Origin: Providencia burhodogranariea DSM 19968
GTDB taxonomy: Bacteria; Pseudomonadota; Gammaproteobacteria; Enterobacterales; Enterobacteriaceae
Assembly: GCF_000314855.2 (NCBI RefSeq)
Contig: NZ_KB233222.1
Coordinates: 134,387-198,386 of the forward strand
Direction: 5' to 3'
Length of the DNA: 64,000 nucleotides
Position 1 is the stretch's first letter; each line of letters starts with the position of its first letter. The translations under genes and the position numbers were made by a program. Of this stretch, positions 49,951 through 58,635 are shown in pieces. The notes beneath the pieces are model-generated. The model did not search any database, had not been told where the DNA came from, and was given only the letters and a program-made list of their open reading frames with translations.

Positions 49951-50808
49951 TTAATAGAGTAATGAATACACCTTGCGGCGATATTGACTGGCTACCGCAT
50001 CTCCGGTACCCATCGCTGACATAATATCCATCATAGTTTTTCTAACAGCGCCATCTCCAGCGCTGAGGTCTTTTTTCAAGAAGGTTAGCAATATTTCTAG
50101 TGCTTCTTCATTACGATTCACTTCATGTAATTTTAGTGCTAACTGCACGGCAAGTGCAGCATTTTCCGGTGCAGCGTCAAATTCTTGCTGTAATTGCTGA
50201 ATTTCAGGGGTATCAGCAGCTTGTCTTGCAAGCTCAATTTGTGCGACTAGCCCTTGATAGCGACTATCTTGGTCTTGCATGAGTACTGTTGATAGCGTGG
50301 TTTCAGCTTCATCAACCAGATGCAATTTAATCTGAGTTTCAGCTAATAGCAGAGTAATATCGCCATTCTTCGGGTTGAGTTGATTTGCTTCTTTTAATAA
50401 AGGCAGAGCTTCTTGTAACTTACCTTCAGCTATCAGTTCAGCAGCTTGTGCTGCTTTCAATTCTTCAGGGCTTGGCAGAACACGCGACAGCATTTCAAGT
50501 ACAACTTCTTCAGGCTGAGGGCCTTGGAAACCATCGACAGGACGGCCTTCTTGCAAAATATAAACGGTAGGAATTGCTCTTAGCCCAAATTGAGCTGCGA
50601 CGTTTTGTTCAACATCACAATCGACTCGTGCCAGCATAAATAAGCCAGCATAGTCATTGGCAATCTTATCCAAAGTCGCGCCAAACTCTTGGCAATGTGG
50701 GCTTTGTGCTGACCAAAAATAGAACATGACAGGCATGCTCATGGATTGCTCAACAACTTGGTGTAGGTTTGATTCGTTAACATCCACTATTTGGGCAAAA
50801 GCTTGCAT
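49951..50808 (-). CDS. cnoX: CnoX (YbbN), thioredoxin-fold chaperedoxin
   Basis: CnoX holds HOCl-oxidised proteins and hands them to GroEL or DnaK. The 285-residue protein has an N-terminal thioredoxin fold (about 1-110) in which the usual CxxC is SPHC, so it lacks the first redox cysteine, as in E. coli YbbN. A TPR-like helical C-terminal half follows (about 115-285). A cis-Pro is seen in [11 protein letters not shown]. It lies 15 bases upstream of qmcA on the same strand. Confidence 0.95.
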   Translation of the reverse strand: MQAFAQIVDVNESNLHQVVEQSMSMPVMFYFWSAQSPHCQEFGATLDKIANDYAGLFMLARVDCDVEQNVAAQFGLRAIPTVYILQEGRPVDGFQGPQPEEVVLEMLSRVLPSPEELKAAQAAELIAEGKLQEALPLLKEANQLNPKNGDITLLLAETQIKLHLVDEAETTLSTVLMQDQDSRYQGLVAQIELARQAADTPEIQQLQQEFDAAPENAALAVQLALKLHEVNRNEEALEILLTFLKKDLSAGDGAVRKTMMDIMSAMGTGDAVASQYRRKVYSLLY

Positions 50809-50867
50809 AAAATATCTCTTTTAAATGAATTCTTGATGATCTAAAGGTGGGGCTTTTTTGTTTTTTT

Positions 50868-51653
50868 TCAAGCCTTTTTTCCCTGACCCGCCAGTATTTT
50901 ATCCATTAAGCAGTCTGGTAATAGCCGTTTTAGGATACGAACAATTACTGTTAGTAAGGTAACAGAGTAGCGAATGCGTGGGCGAGGACTCTCAAGTGCA
51001 TGAATGAGTTTCGTGACCACGTGTTCTGGCGTTAATGTAAAACGCTGTGCAATTCCTGGGTTTTTGACGGGTTTATCTTGTTGAGTTTGGGCTACGTTTT
51101 GGGTGAAGCTGGTGTGAATTGGGCCGGGTTCAATCAAACTAATATGAATACCAGAACCTTTTAACTCAAGACGCAATGCATCAGACCAAGCTTCTAATGC
51201 ATATTTACTGGCAGCATATGCACCACGTCCCGGAGTTGAGATAATACCCATGACTGAGCTGGTTTGTACGATGCGGCCTTCATTATGCGTTAGCATCGCT
51301 GGAAGTAAGCGTAGGGTCAATTGGTGTATCCCGAAAAAATTGGTTGAAAATTGTGCTTCAAGCTGTTTACGGCTGACGCTGGTTAATGCACCATAGACAC
51401 CAAAACCTGCATTATTAAATAATCCGAAAAGGCGCCCATGGCACAGAGCAAGTACCTCATCAGCGGCAGCATCTATGCTATGGTGATCATCGAGATCGAG
51501 AGCGACCGTATCAAAACCGAGTTCTTTCAGGCGTAAAATATCAGATTCTTTACGACAGGCGACAATCACATGGTAGCCACGCTGGCGCAGAGTTTGAGCG
51601 GCACAAAAGCCAATACCGCTAGATGCCCCGGTGATAAATAGTGATTTTTGCAT
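50868..51653 (-). CDS. ybbO: YbbO, short-chain dehydrogenase/reductase
   Basis: The 261-residue protein is a classical SDR with the nucleotide motif TGASSGIG near the N-terminus, NNAGFGVYG, the catalytic YAASK (YxxxK) and a Ser about 13 residues before it (QTSSVMG). E. coli YbbO is an NADP-dependent aldehyde reductase; the same activity is inferred here. ATG 51653 follows AGGTAAAG and is preferred to an in-frame ATG at 51677. tesA is immediately upstream, as in E. coli. Confidence 0.93.
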   Translation of the reverse strand: MQKSLFITGASSGIGFCAAQTLRQRGYHVIVACRKESDILRLKELGFDTVALDLDDHHSIDAAADEVLALCHGRLFGLFNNAGFGVYGALTSVSRKQLEAQFSTNFFGIHQLTLRLLPAMLTHNEGRIVQTSSVMGIISTPGRGAYAASKYALEAWSDALRLELKGSGIHISLIEPGPIHTSFTQNVAQTQQDKPVKNPGIAQRFTLTPEHVVTKLIHALESPRPRIRYSVTLLTVIVRILKRLLPDCLMDKILAGQGKKA

Positions 51654-51720
51654 AACTTTACCTACCTGTAGGCTCACATTGAGTTAAAAACTGCTTTACT
51701 ATAGCCAATCCACTAAGTGC

Positions 51721-52362
51721 TTATTTAGTTTCAGGAATTAGATAAGGTTTAAGCTGTTTTTCCATAAAATCAGCGATAGAAGGCTGAGCATCTTCAGTTG
51801 GGTGAATACCATCTTGTTGGATCCACTCAGGTTTGGTAATGATAGTTTCCATGTAAAAAGGGATTAGTGGAATATCATTTTTTTGTGCAAGCGTTGGGTA
51901 AACCTTTTCAAAGCTTGAAGTATAGCGTTTGCCATAGTTCGGTGGTATACGAATTTGCATTAAGAGCGGTTTAGCACCTGATTGCGTTATTTGTTCAATA
52001 ATTTGCTGTAATGTGGTCTCCATCTGTTCGACAGATAGCCCCTGCAAACCATCGTTTGCACCTAACTCGACCAGAACCCAGTCAGGTTTGTGTTGTTTAA
52101 GTAAGGCAGGAAGACGCTCTAGCCCTTGCGCAGCAGTGTTTCCACTGATACTGCCGTTAATCACAATAACGGGCGGTGACATTTTCTGCCAACGCTCGGC
52201 GAGCAATGTAGCCCAAGCTTGCTCAGCCGGTAAGCGATAGCCTGCACTTAGGCTGTCACCTAGGATTAACAGTTTCGTTGCTGCGAGTGCTTGTCCACTT
52301 GCGGTCAGTAACAGGAGAAATACCAGTAAATGTCGGCGAAAAATATTCTTGAAGTTCATCAT
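51721..52362 (-). CDS. tesA: TesA, acyl-CoA thioesterase I / lysophospholipase L1
   Basis: TesA is a periplasmic SGNH hydrolase acting on acyl thioesters and lysophospholipids. The 213-residue product has a signal peptide (about 1-25, ending GQALA), the block I GDSLSAGY with the nucleophile Ser, the block III ELGANDGLQG and the block V DGIHPTEDAQ with the catalytic Asp and His. The MMNF start matches E. coli. Its 5' end overlaps the divergent ybbA by 33 bases. Confidence 0.96.
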   Translation of the reverse strand: MMNFKNIFRRHLLVFLLLLTASGQALAATKLLILGDSLSAGYRLPAEQAWATLLAERWQKMSPPVIVINGSISGNTAAQGLERLPALLKQHKPDWVLVELGANDGLQGLSVEQMETTLQQIIEQITQSGAKPLLMQIRIPPNYGKRYTSSFEKVYPTLAQKNDIPLIPFYMETIITKPEWIQQDGIHPTEDAQPSIADFMEKQLKPYLIPETK

Positions 52363-53016
52363 CTCATTAAACGTGTTGGTCAAGGTGAACATGAACTGAC
52401 TATATTGCAAGGTGTTGAGCTAATTGTCGAGTCCGGACAGACAATTGCTTTGATTGGTGAGTCAGGTTCAGGTAAATCGACCTTATTAGGGATTATTGCA
52501 GGACTAGATGATGGTAGTAGCGGCAGCGTTAGTTTATTAGGGCAAGAACTGACTAAAATGAACGAAGAGCAGCGTGCGTTCCTTCGCGCTCAAAGCGTGG
52601 GATTTGTTTTTCAATCCTTCATGTTAATACCGACACTTAATGCGCTTGAAAATGTGCAACTACCAGCTCTATTACGAGGTGAGCCAGAATCCCAAAGTAG
52701 CCAACAAGCAGCTAGCCTATTAGCTGAATTGGGTTTAGATAAACGACTTAAACACATGCCTGCACAACTTTCGGGTGGTGAGCAACAACGAGTCGCTTTA
52801 GCCAGAGCGTTTAATGGTCGCCCAAAAATTTTATTTGCTGATGAGCCGACAGGTAACCTCGATCGTCATACTGGCGACAAAATTGCAGACTTACTGTTTT
52901 CGATGAATAAAGAGCATGGCACAACCTTGATCCTCGTCACGCATGATAATGAACTTGCGGCTCGCTGCCAGCGCCGCTTACGGCTTGTAGATGGTGTATT
53001 GAGGGAAGAGGTATGA
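52330..53016 (+). CDS. ybbA: YbbA, ABC transporter ATP-binding protein
   Basis: The 228-residue ATPase has Walker A GESGSGKST, the Q-loop FQSFMLIPTLN, the signature LSGGEQQR and Walker B ILFADEPTGNLD. It belongs to the MacB/LolD group that drives mechanotransmission rather than import. It overlaps the start of its permease ybbP (ATGA) and, head to head, the start of tesA. Confidence 0.95.
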   Translation: MSAKNILEVHHLIKRVGQGEHELTILQGVELIVESGQTIALIGESGSGKSTLLGIIAGLDDGSSGSVSLLGQELTKMNEEQRAFLRAQSVGFVFQSFMLIPTLNALENVQLPALLRGEPESQSSQQAASLLAELGLDKRLKHMPAQLSGGEQQRVALARAFNGRPKILFADEPTGNLDRHTGDKIADLLFSMNKEHGTTLILVTHDNELAARCQRRLRLVDGVLREEV

Positions 53017-55448
53017 TTTGGCGTTGGTTTTGGCGAGAGTGGAAAACGCCATCGCTGTTGATTGTCTGGCTCGCACTCACTTTAGCGGTTGCCTGCGTAC
53101 TCGCCTTAGGGCGGATAAGCGATCGTATTGAAAACAGCATGAGTTATCAAAGCCGTGAACTATTGGCAGGGGATTTAGTTTTACAATCCTCTCATCCTAC
53201 TGATCCGGCTTGGTTACAACAAGCCAAAGACGATGGCATCAAGTTAAGCCAACAGATGTCATTTTCAACCATGGCATATTCAACGGCGGATGAGGACTTA
53301 CGTCCACAACTAGTGCTGGTGAAAGCCGCTGATCAGGCTTATCCATTGTATGGTGATTTAATCACTGATCCCCCTGGTCTTCGCCCAACGAAGGGGGAAA
53401 TATTAGTCACACCACGTTTGCTTGAATTACTCAATTTAAAAATTGGCGACAGTATTGATATTGGTGATACCACATTGAAAGTTGCAGGTCAGTTAGTGCA
53501 AGAACCTGATAGTGGTTTTAATCCCTTTCAGATTGCGCCCCGTGTCTTGATTTCACTTGATGATGCCGAATCAACAGGTGCAGTACAAATAGGCAGTCGC
53601 TTAACCTACCGCGATATGTTTGCGGGGGAAACCGCGAAAATTGATGCCTTTAAAGCACAATTTGATGGGAAACAGAGAACTGACCAACGCTGGTTTACCA
53701 TGAATGACAATAATGGTGCAGTGGGTAAAACATTTCAGCGGGCACAACAATTTTTATTGCTTTCAGTGTTGTTAACACTGTTGTTAGCGATTGCTGCTGT
53801 AGTTGTTTCGATGACTCATTATTGTCGCAGTCGCTATCAATTAGTTGCAGTACTCAAAACGTTGGGAGCAGGGCGTTCAGCATTGCAAAAATGGGTCATT
53901 GGCCAGTGGTTAGTTATTTTACTTGCTGCCGCATTTTTAGGTTCGTTGCTTGGGCTAGCCTTTGAAGGCATTTTGATGAAAATTTTAGGTGCGATGCTAC
54001 CTAAAGAGCTACCATCGGCCAGTTTATGGCCGTGGGTATGGGCGATTGGGACTTTATTTATCATCGCAATTATTGTCGGCATTCGACCTTATCGTCAATT
54101 AATGGCAACGCAACCTTCACGCGTATTGCGTGAGGATGCTAACTCGCCTGTTTGGCCATTACGTTACTATTTACCTGTTGTTGCTTTGATTGTTGTTGGT
54201 GGTTTGTTCCTATTCGCTGGCGTCAATCCTCTACTTTGGTCGATTCTTATTGGCATTGTGATTGTGGCGATATTGTTGGCATTAATTGGCTGGGTGGGGC
54301 TGTGGGTTCTACGTCAATTTAAATTTCGCCAACTGAGTTTACGGCTTTCGGTTAGTCGTTTGTTACGTCAGCCTTTGCAAACTATCACGCAAATGAGTGC
54401 ATTTTCGCTATCGTTTATGTTATTGGCGTTATTGATTTTAGTCAGAGGGGATTTACTTGATCGCTGGCAGCAGCAACTTCCAGCCGATAGTCCAAATTAT
54501 TTTCTGATTAACATGAATGCGTCACAAATAAAACCAGTGACTGAGTTGCTTGCTCAATATCAAGTGAAACCGACCGAATTCTATCCCGTAGTATTGGCGC
54601 GGCTGTCGGATATTAATGACACATCGGCGATTGAATGGGCTGATGCGCGTGATCCTGATAACAATACGGTTAGACGTGAATTGAGCTTAACTTGGAAGTC
54701 TACGCTGCCTGAAGCCAATGTGCTTGATCAGGGAACATGGCCACCTAAAGCGGGGGAAGTGTCGATTGAGCAGACTGTTGTCAAACAATTGGGATTAAAG
54801 ATCGGCGATAAACTGACATTTAATGCGGGTGCTCAGGTATTTAGTGCAACTGTGAGTAGCATTCGAACGGTTGATTGGGAAAGTTTACGTCCGAATTTTT
54901 TCTTCATTTTTTCCGAAAATACATTAGCCGATGTTCCTTCGACATGGATGAGTAGCTTTCACTATGATGGTGATGGGAAATTATTAACAGATGTTAGTCG
55001 TCATTTTCCAACCATCAATGTGTTAGACACAGGTGCTCTGATTGCGCAAATTCAGCAAATCTTGCAGCAAGTGAGCCAAGCATTAGAGGTTATGGTGGTA
55101 TTGGTTATCTTCTGCGGCCTGTTGTTACTATTAGCCCAAATCCAAGTGGGAATGAGTCAACGTGAGCGCGAGTTGGTGGTTTATCGTACCTTAGGCGCCA
55201 GCAAAAAGTTGATGCGTCGAACCTTGTGGAGTGAGTTTGCGCTATTAGGTTTGATGGCAGGATTAGCCGCTGCATTTGGTGCCGAAGTTGCATTGTGGTT
55301 ACTACAAACTAAAGTGTTTGATTTCCCTTGGCAACCTGAGTGGTCAATGTGGATTATGTTGCCACTATGCGCTGCGTTATTGTTGTCGATATGCGGGGGA
55401 TGGTTAGGCATCCGCTTACTCAATTCCCATCATACTTTGCGCCGATAG
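53013..55448 (+). CDS. ybbP: YbbP, FtsX-like ABC permease
   Basis: The 811-residue inner-membrane protein has ten predicted membrane segments arranged as in YbbP: one N-terminal helix, a periplasmic MacB-like domain, a three-helix FtsX domain around 250-365, further helices, a second periplasmic domain and a C-terminal FtsX domain (MSQRERELVVYRTLGASKKLM). YbbA-YbbP is proposed to work with the periplasmic esterase TesA in E. coli, and the three genes are kept together here. Confidence 0.94.
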   Translation: MIWRWFWREWKTPSLLIVWLALTLAVACVLALGRISDRIENSMSYQSRELLAGDLVLQSSHPTDPAWLQQAKDDGIKLSQQMSFSTMAYSTADEDLRPQLVLVKAADQAYPLYGDLITDPPGLRPTKGEILVTPRLLELLNLKIGDSIDIGDTTLKVAGQLVQEPDSGFNPFQIAPRVLISLDDAESTGAVQIGSRLTYRDMFAGETAKIDAFKAQFDGKQRTDQRWFTMNDNNGAVGKTFQRAQQFLLLSVLLTLLLAIAAVVVSMTHYCRSRYQLVAVLKTLGAGRSALQKWVIGQWLVILLAAAFLGSLLGLAFEGILMKILGAMLPKELPSASLWPWVWAIGTLFIIAIIVGIRPYRQLMATQPSRVLREDANSPVWPLRYYLPVVALIVVGGLFLFAGVNPLLWSILIGIVIVAILLALIGWVGLWVLRQFKFRQLSLRLSVSRLLRQPLQTITQMSAFSLSFMLLALLILVRGDLLDRWQQQLPADSPNYFLINMNASQIKPVTELLAQYQVKPTEFYPVVLARLSDINDTSAIEWADARDPDNNTVRRELSLTWKSTLPEANVLDQGTWPPKAGEVSIEQTVVKQLGLKIGDKLTFNAGAQVFSATVSSIRTVDWESLRPNFFFIFSENTLADVPSTWMSSFHYDGDGKLLTDVSRHFPTINVLDTGALIAQIQQILQQVSQALEVMVVLVIFCGLLLLLAQIQVGMSQRERELVVYRTLGASKKLMRRTLWSEFALLGLMAGLAAAFGAEVALWLLQTKVFDFPWQPEWSMWIMLPLCAALLLSICGGWLGIRLLNSHHTLRR

Positions 55449-55464
55449 TTTTATCAGTAGCATC

Positions 55465-55551
55465 ATTCTTCCGAGTCACATAGGTAGTTATGTGACTCGG
55501 GCTTGCACTTTTTTAGGTTCGCGATAGAAAATTATTTAGGGAATTATCCGG
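55465..55551 (+). repeat. Diverged copy of the interspersed hairpin repeat after ybbP
   Basis: CCGAGTCACATA (55471-55482) and TATGTGACTCGG (55489-55500) form a perfect 12-bp stem and are followed by the family right arm AAAATTATTTAGGG. The stem is near the ybbP stop and a T stretch follows at 55508, so it may also end the ybbAP transcript. Confidence 0.65.
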
Positions 55552-55633
55552 TGATCCTTCAAGATGTGGCGTTGTTATATTTTCTCATCTGTCAATTGGA
55601 TTATTTAAGGAACTGTTCTAACTTATTGGACAT

Positions 55634-55670
55634 AAATGAGAAACTGTTCATATAAGGATTCTCATTTTTT
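55634..55670 (+). terminator. Terminator-like hairpin
   Basis: AAATGAGAA (55634-55642) pairs with TTCTCATTT (55659-55667), followed by T to 55670. It has no intact gene just upstream on the plus strand, so it may serve ybbP or be a relic. Confidence 0.5.
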
Positions 55671-55712
55671 AAAGAAATATCATCTTTTTGATAGATAATG
55701 ACTATGAGTGAA

Positions 55713-55886
55713 TTAGCCAAACTCACTCTTCAATTTGGGTAGGATCTGCTCAGCGAATATGTTTAATCCCTTAATATAATCAGGAAAGATTAACATCACA
55801 CCACCCAATTCACAGTTGCGTAGTAAATCTGAGAGTTGCTTATAGCAAGCGTCTGGCTTGTCGATAGATTTTAAAATACTTAAAAG
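55713..55886 (-). pseudogene. C-terminal remnant of a luciferase-like (LLM) flavin monooxygenase
   Basis: The minus-strand frame encodes about 57 residues with CELGGVMLIFPDYIKGLNIF and AEQILPKL. This is the characteristic C-terminus of LLM-class flavin-dependent oxygenases, such as the RutA group. A stop codon (TAG at 55887-55889) closes the frame upstream, and there is no start or N-terminal domain. It is therefore a 3' fragment of a deleted gene. The identification rests on a short segment. Confidence 0.55.
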
Positions 55887-56100
55887 CTATAGAATTGAAG
55901 AAGCTATTGATTTTTCAAGCGATGATGATTTCCGGGATTGGCACTTAGGAAGTGGTTCTGTTATATAGCAGCAATTTTCCAAGAAAGATCAAGAAAATGC
56001 GGTTAACGATTTTTATCAGCAGTTATACGATAAGTATCTTTCAAATGAGCATAAAGTCTCTTATTCAACAGGATTATTTTTACTTCAAAAAAGGGGATAG
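55845..56100 (+). pseudogene. C-terminal remnant of a class I SAM-dependent methyltransferase
   Basis: The plus-strand frame reads ASGLSIDFKILKSYRIEEAI, then DFSSDDDFRDWHLGSGSVI, a TAG stop (55966-55968), and continues in frame with QQFSKKDQENAVNDFYQQLY to STGLFLLQKRG and a TAG at 56098-56100. The pattern (AGF-like start, a DDxDFxxW segment, a gap, then a final strand SxGLFLLQKR) resembles the C-terminus of class I methyltransferases. The SAM-binding half is missing. The ribosome site of the next gene is inside this tail, so the two were probably once an operon. Confidence 0.5.
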
Positions 56101-56102
56101 TG

Positions 56103-56714
56103 ATGTATACCGGAATTGTACAAGGTAAAGAGAGTGTATTATCACTTAATAAAAATGATGGTTTCAGCACATTAACGGTTAGTAATCATAATCGTTTTTT
56201 TGTTGGTGTTGCTGTGGGAGCTAGTGTTTCTATTAATGGAACTTGCTTGACCGTCACTAAATTTACCGAGGACCGAGTTTCATTTGATATCTCTGATTTT
56301 ACCGCTGATAGTACAACCTTAAAATTACTTAGCGTTGAGGATGAGGTTAATGTTGAAAGATCGCATCAGATGAATCAAGAAAATGGTGGTCATAGCTTAT
56401 ATGGACATGTTGAAGGGTTTGCCGAAGTCATAGAATTTATGCCAACCGGTGAAACTTATCGGTTGGTTATCAGAATTCCTGAGGACAACATTAACTATTT
56501 CTTCCTAAAAGGTTTTATTGGGCTTCATGGTTGTAGTTTAACCATCAATGCTATTGATGAAGAAAATAGAACTCTAGCCTTAAACTTGATCCCAGAAACT
56601 TTAAGAATCACCAATTTTGACAAGATTAAAGTGGGCGATTTCCTCAATTATGAAATAGACCAAATGACAAGAACCATTGTCGATACATTATCTAGAACAT
56701 TATCCAAGAAATAA
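56103..56714 (+). CDS. Riboflavin synthase alpha-chain paralogue (RibE/lumazine-protein-like)
   Basis: The 203-residue protein has two tandem lumazine-binding barrels (1-97 and 98-203). Residues used by riboflavin synthase are mostly present: MYTGIV at the start, Cys48 in INGTCLTV, His97 and His102 in GGHSLYGHV, Ser145 in GCSLTI and Asp186 in EIDQMT. The first barrel lacks the usual ETL-x2-T motif, which the second keeps (IPETLRIT). It is clearly diverged from the enterobacterial housekeeping enzyme, which is expected elsewhere. ATG 56103 follows AGGGGAT; a GTG one codon earlier is less likely. It may be a second riboflavin synthase or a lumazine/flavin-binding protein; catalytic residues favour activity but do not prove it. 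Confidence 0.85.
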   Translation: MYTGIVQGKESVLSLNKNDGFSTLTVSNHNRFFVGVAVGASVSINGTCLTVTKFTEDRVSFDISDFTADSTTLKLLSVEDEVNVERSHQMNQENGGHSLYGHVEGFAEVIEFMPTGETYRLVIRIPEDNINYFFLKGFIGLHGCSLTINAIDEENRTLALNLIPETLRITNFDKIKVGDFLNYEIDQMTRTIVDTLSRTLSKK

Positions 56715-56870
56715 CACAATCGCTGTTACTAAAAGAAGACGTGGTAAGTTATCTTAAAAATTATCACTTCTTTGAATTCAAACTGTCTTCTATTTATCAC
56801 AATACTGTCATTTGCTCTGGTTATGATTCCGCGGTCAATTATTGATAAACCACTTGATAGGAACATAATA

Positions 56871-58235
56871 ATGCAGCATCGCCGCACAATAAAACTCAGT
56901 TCGTTATCGCTACTTGCCACATTAATTGCTTTTTCTACCACAGGGTATGCTCAACAAGAAGTGCCAGTATCGCTGGCTGGCCATGCGATGTTAGCAGTTG
57001 ATGCAACAGTGCTATCACCCGCTGATGCACCTAAAGACTTACAGATTAGTGGCAAATACACGACAGGTAATCGTATTGATGAGCTTGGCAAAGTAGAAGG
57101 GAAATCAGCCGATCGTCCAACAGGTATGAGTGTGCCAATCAAAGGCCAGCCATTACAAGGACATTCAGGTATTAAGCGCATGGTTGATGGCACCTATTGG
57201 GTACTAACTGACAATGGCTACGGCAACAAAATGAATTCGCCTGATTCAATGCTCTATTTAACCCAATACGATATTGATTTTAAAAGTGGCAAAGCTAACC
57301 CACTGAAAACTGTTTTCTTCCACGATCCCGATAAAATCATTCCTTTTCACATCATTAACGAAAGTACAAATAAACGCTATTTGACGGGTAGTGATTTTGA
57401 TCCTGAAAGTTTCCAGTTTGCGGATGGTGCTCTTTGGGTTGGTGACGAGTTTGGGCCTTATTTGATAAAAATGGATTTGGATGGCAAGGTGCTCGCCCTG
57501 TTTGAAACTGAAGTGAATGGCAAAAAAGTGGTTTCGCCAGATCATTATCAGGTGACAACACCAAGCAAACCAATGGATAAAGTCAGTTTTCAAGTTAACC
57601 GCTCAAAAGGTTTTGAAGGAATGGCTTCATCACCCGATGGTAGTCGACTTTATCCAATGCTTGAAGGCGCGCTATGGGATGAAGAAAAACAAGATTATGA
57701 AAGCGTAGATGGTAAGCGTGCCGCACGAATTCTTGAATTTGATGTGAAAAAACAGCACTGGACAGGGCGTAGCTGGTTATATGTGTTTGAAGATAACCAA
57801 AATGCGATTGGTGATTTTAACTTAATTGATGATACTCATGGTTTGATCATTGAGCGCGATAATGGTGAAGGAACTGCTGATAAAGCCTGTGCAGAAGGCG
57901 TGACGGATACCAAAAACTGCTTTAGTAATCTGGCGAAATTTAAGCGTGTTTATCGCATTGAATTTTCAGATAAAAACCAAGGTGCAGCGGTTGATAAGCA
58001 AGCCTATATTGATTTGATGAATATTAAAGATCCGAATAAAGTGGCGAGAAAGCCGTTAAATGATGGCGTATTTACGTTCCCATTCTTCACCATTGAAAAC
58101 GTCGATGTCGTAGATAGTGAACATATCATTGTGGGTAATGACAACAACTATCCATTCTCATCGAGTCGTGAGCCTAATCAAGCTGACGATAATGAATTTA
58201 TTCTGTTAAAAGTATCCGCGTTGTTAAATCCTTAA
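56871..58235 (+). CDS. Exported esterase-like phytase-family protein
   Basis: The 454-residue protein has a signal peptide (about 1-28, ending TGYAQ) and a single phytase-like (PF13449-type) beta-propeller domain with RMVDGTYWVLTDNGYGNK, GSDFDPESFQFADGALWVGDEFGPYL and a C-terminal IENVDVVDSEHIIVGNDNNYP. The family contains proteins annotated as esterase-like activity of phytase, with Asp- and Asn-rich calcium loops. True substrate is unknown. The start is ATG 56871, because the 33-codon upstream extension would bury the signal peptide; AGGA lies 10 bases upstream. A strong terminator follows. Confidence 0.85.
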   Translation: MQHRRTIKLSSLSLLATLIAFSTTGYAQQEVPVSLAGHAMLAVDATVLSPADAPKDLQISGKYTTGNRIDELGKVEGKSADRPTGMSVPIKGQPLQGHSGIKRMVDGTYWVLTDNGYGNKMNSPDSMLYLTQYDIDFKSGKANPLKTVFFHDPDKIIPFHIINESTNKRYLTGSDFDPESFQFADGALWVGDEFGPYLIKMDLDGKVLALFETEVNGKKVVSPDHYQVTTPSKPMDKVSFQVNRSKGFEGMASSPDGSRLYPMLEGALWDEEKQDYESVDGKRAARILEFDVKKQHWTGRSWLYVFEDNQNAIGDFNLIDDTHGLIIERDNGEGTADKACAEGVTDTKNCFSNLAKFKRVYRIEFSDKNQGAAVDKQAYIDLMNIKDPNKVARKPLNDGVFTFPFFTIENVDVVDSEHIIVGNDNNYPFSSSREPNQADDNEFILLKVSALLNP

Positions 58236-58256
58236 TTTCCTTGTTTGCATTAATTT

Positions 58257-58284
58257 GCTCGGGCGATAGCGCCCGGGCTTTTTT
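58257..58284 (+). terminator. Rho-independent terminator of the phytase-like gene
   Basis: GCTCGGGCG and CGCCCGGGC (58257-58278, ATAG loop, one G-T pair) form a GC-rich stem followed by a T run. Confidence 0.9.
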
Positions 58285-58526
58285 ATTATTGAAGAAGACT
58301 ATTTTATCTAAAATGATAATTGAAATGAGCATGATTAATTTTTTTAAAAGAATAACAGCTATCAAGGCTAGATATTTAACATAAGATAAAAATTATAAGT
58401 TAATAAATAGAAGTGTATGTACTATATCATCGTGAAGTGATGAAAGGTGAAACCTAGTGTTGGCGGGATTTACAGACCTTACTTAATGAAAAAAACAAGA
58501 AAATAGCCACATAAATAAAAAATTTC

Positions 58527-58538
58527 GTGACATGTCAC
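58527..58538. promoter_or_regulatory. Perfect 12-bp palindrome GTGACATGTCAC (second copy)
   Basis: Identical to the palindrome at 11025-11036 and also placed between the 3' ends of convergent genes. Function unknown. Confidence 0.35.
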
Positions 58539-58543
58539 AATGA

Positions 58544-58579
58544 TAAAAAAAGCATTAGTTTTTAATTACCAATGCTTTT
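58544..58579 (-). terminator. Rho-independent terminator of the MFS gene
   Basis: AAAAGCATT (58548-58556) and AATGCTTTT (58571-58579) pair, and on the minus strand a T run follows the stem. Confidence 0.75.
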
Positions 58580-58635
58580 ATATTCATCACTCTTCAAGCT
58601 AGATTATTAGCAACTAAAATCATTTAACAAACCCA

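Larger units (their letters stand above)
58285..58635. other. Gap between convergent phytase-like and MFS genes
   Basis: No gene is supported in this AT-rich gap. It contains the 12-bp palindrome GTGACATGTCAC at 58527-58538 and the MFS terminator at 58544-58579. Confidence 0.5.
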
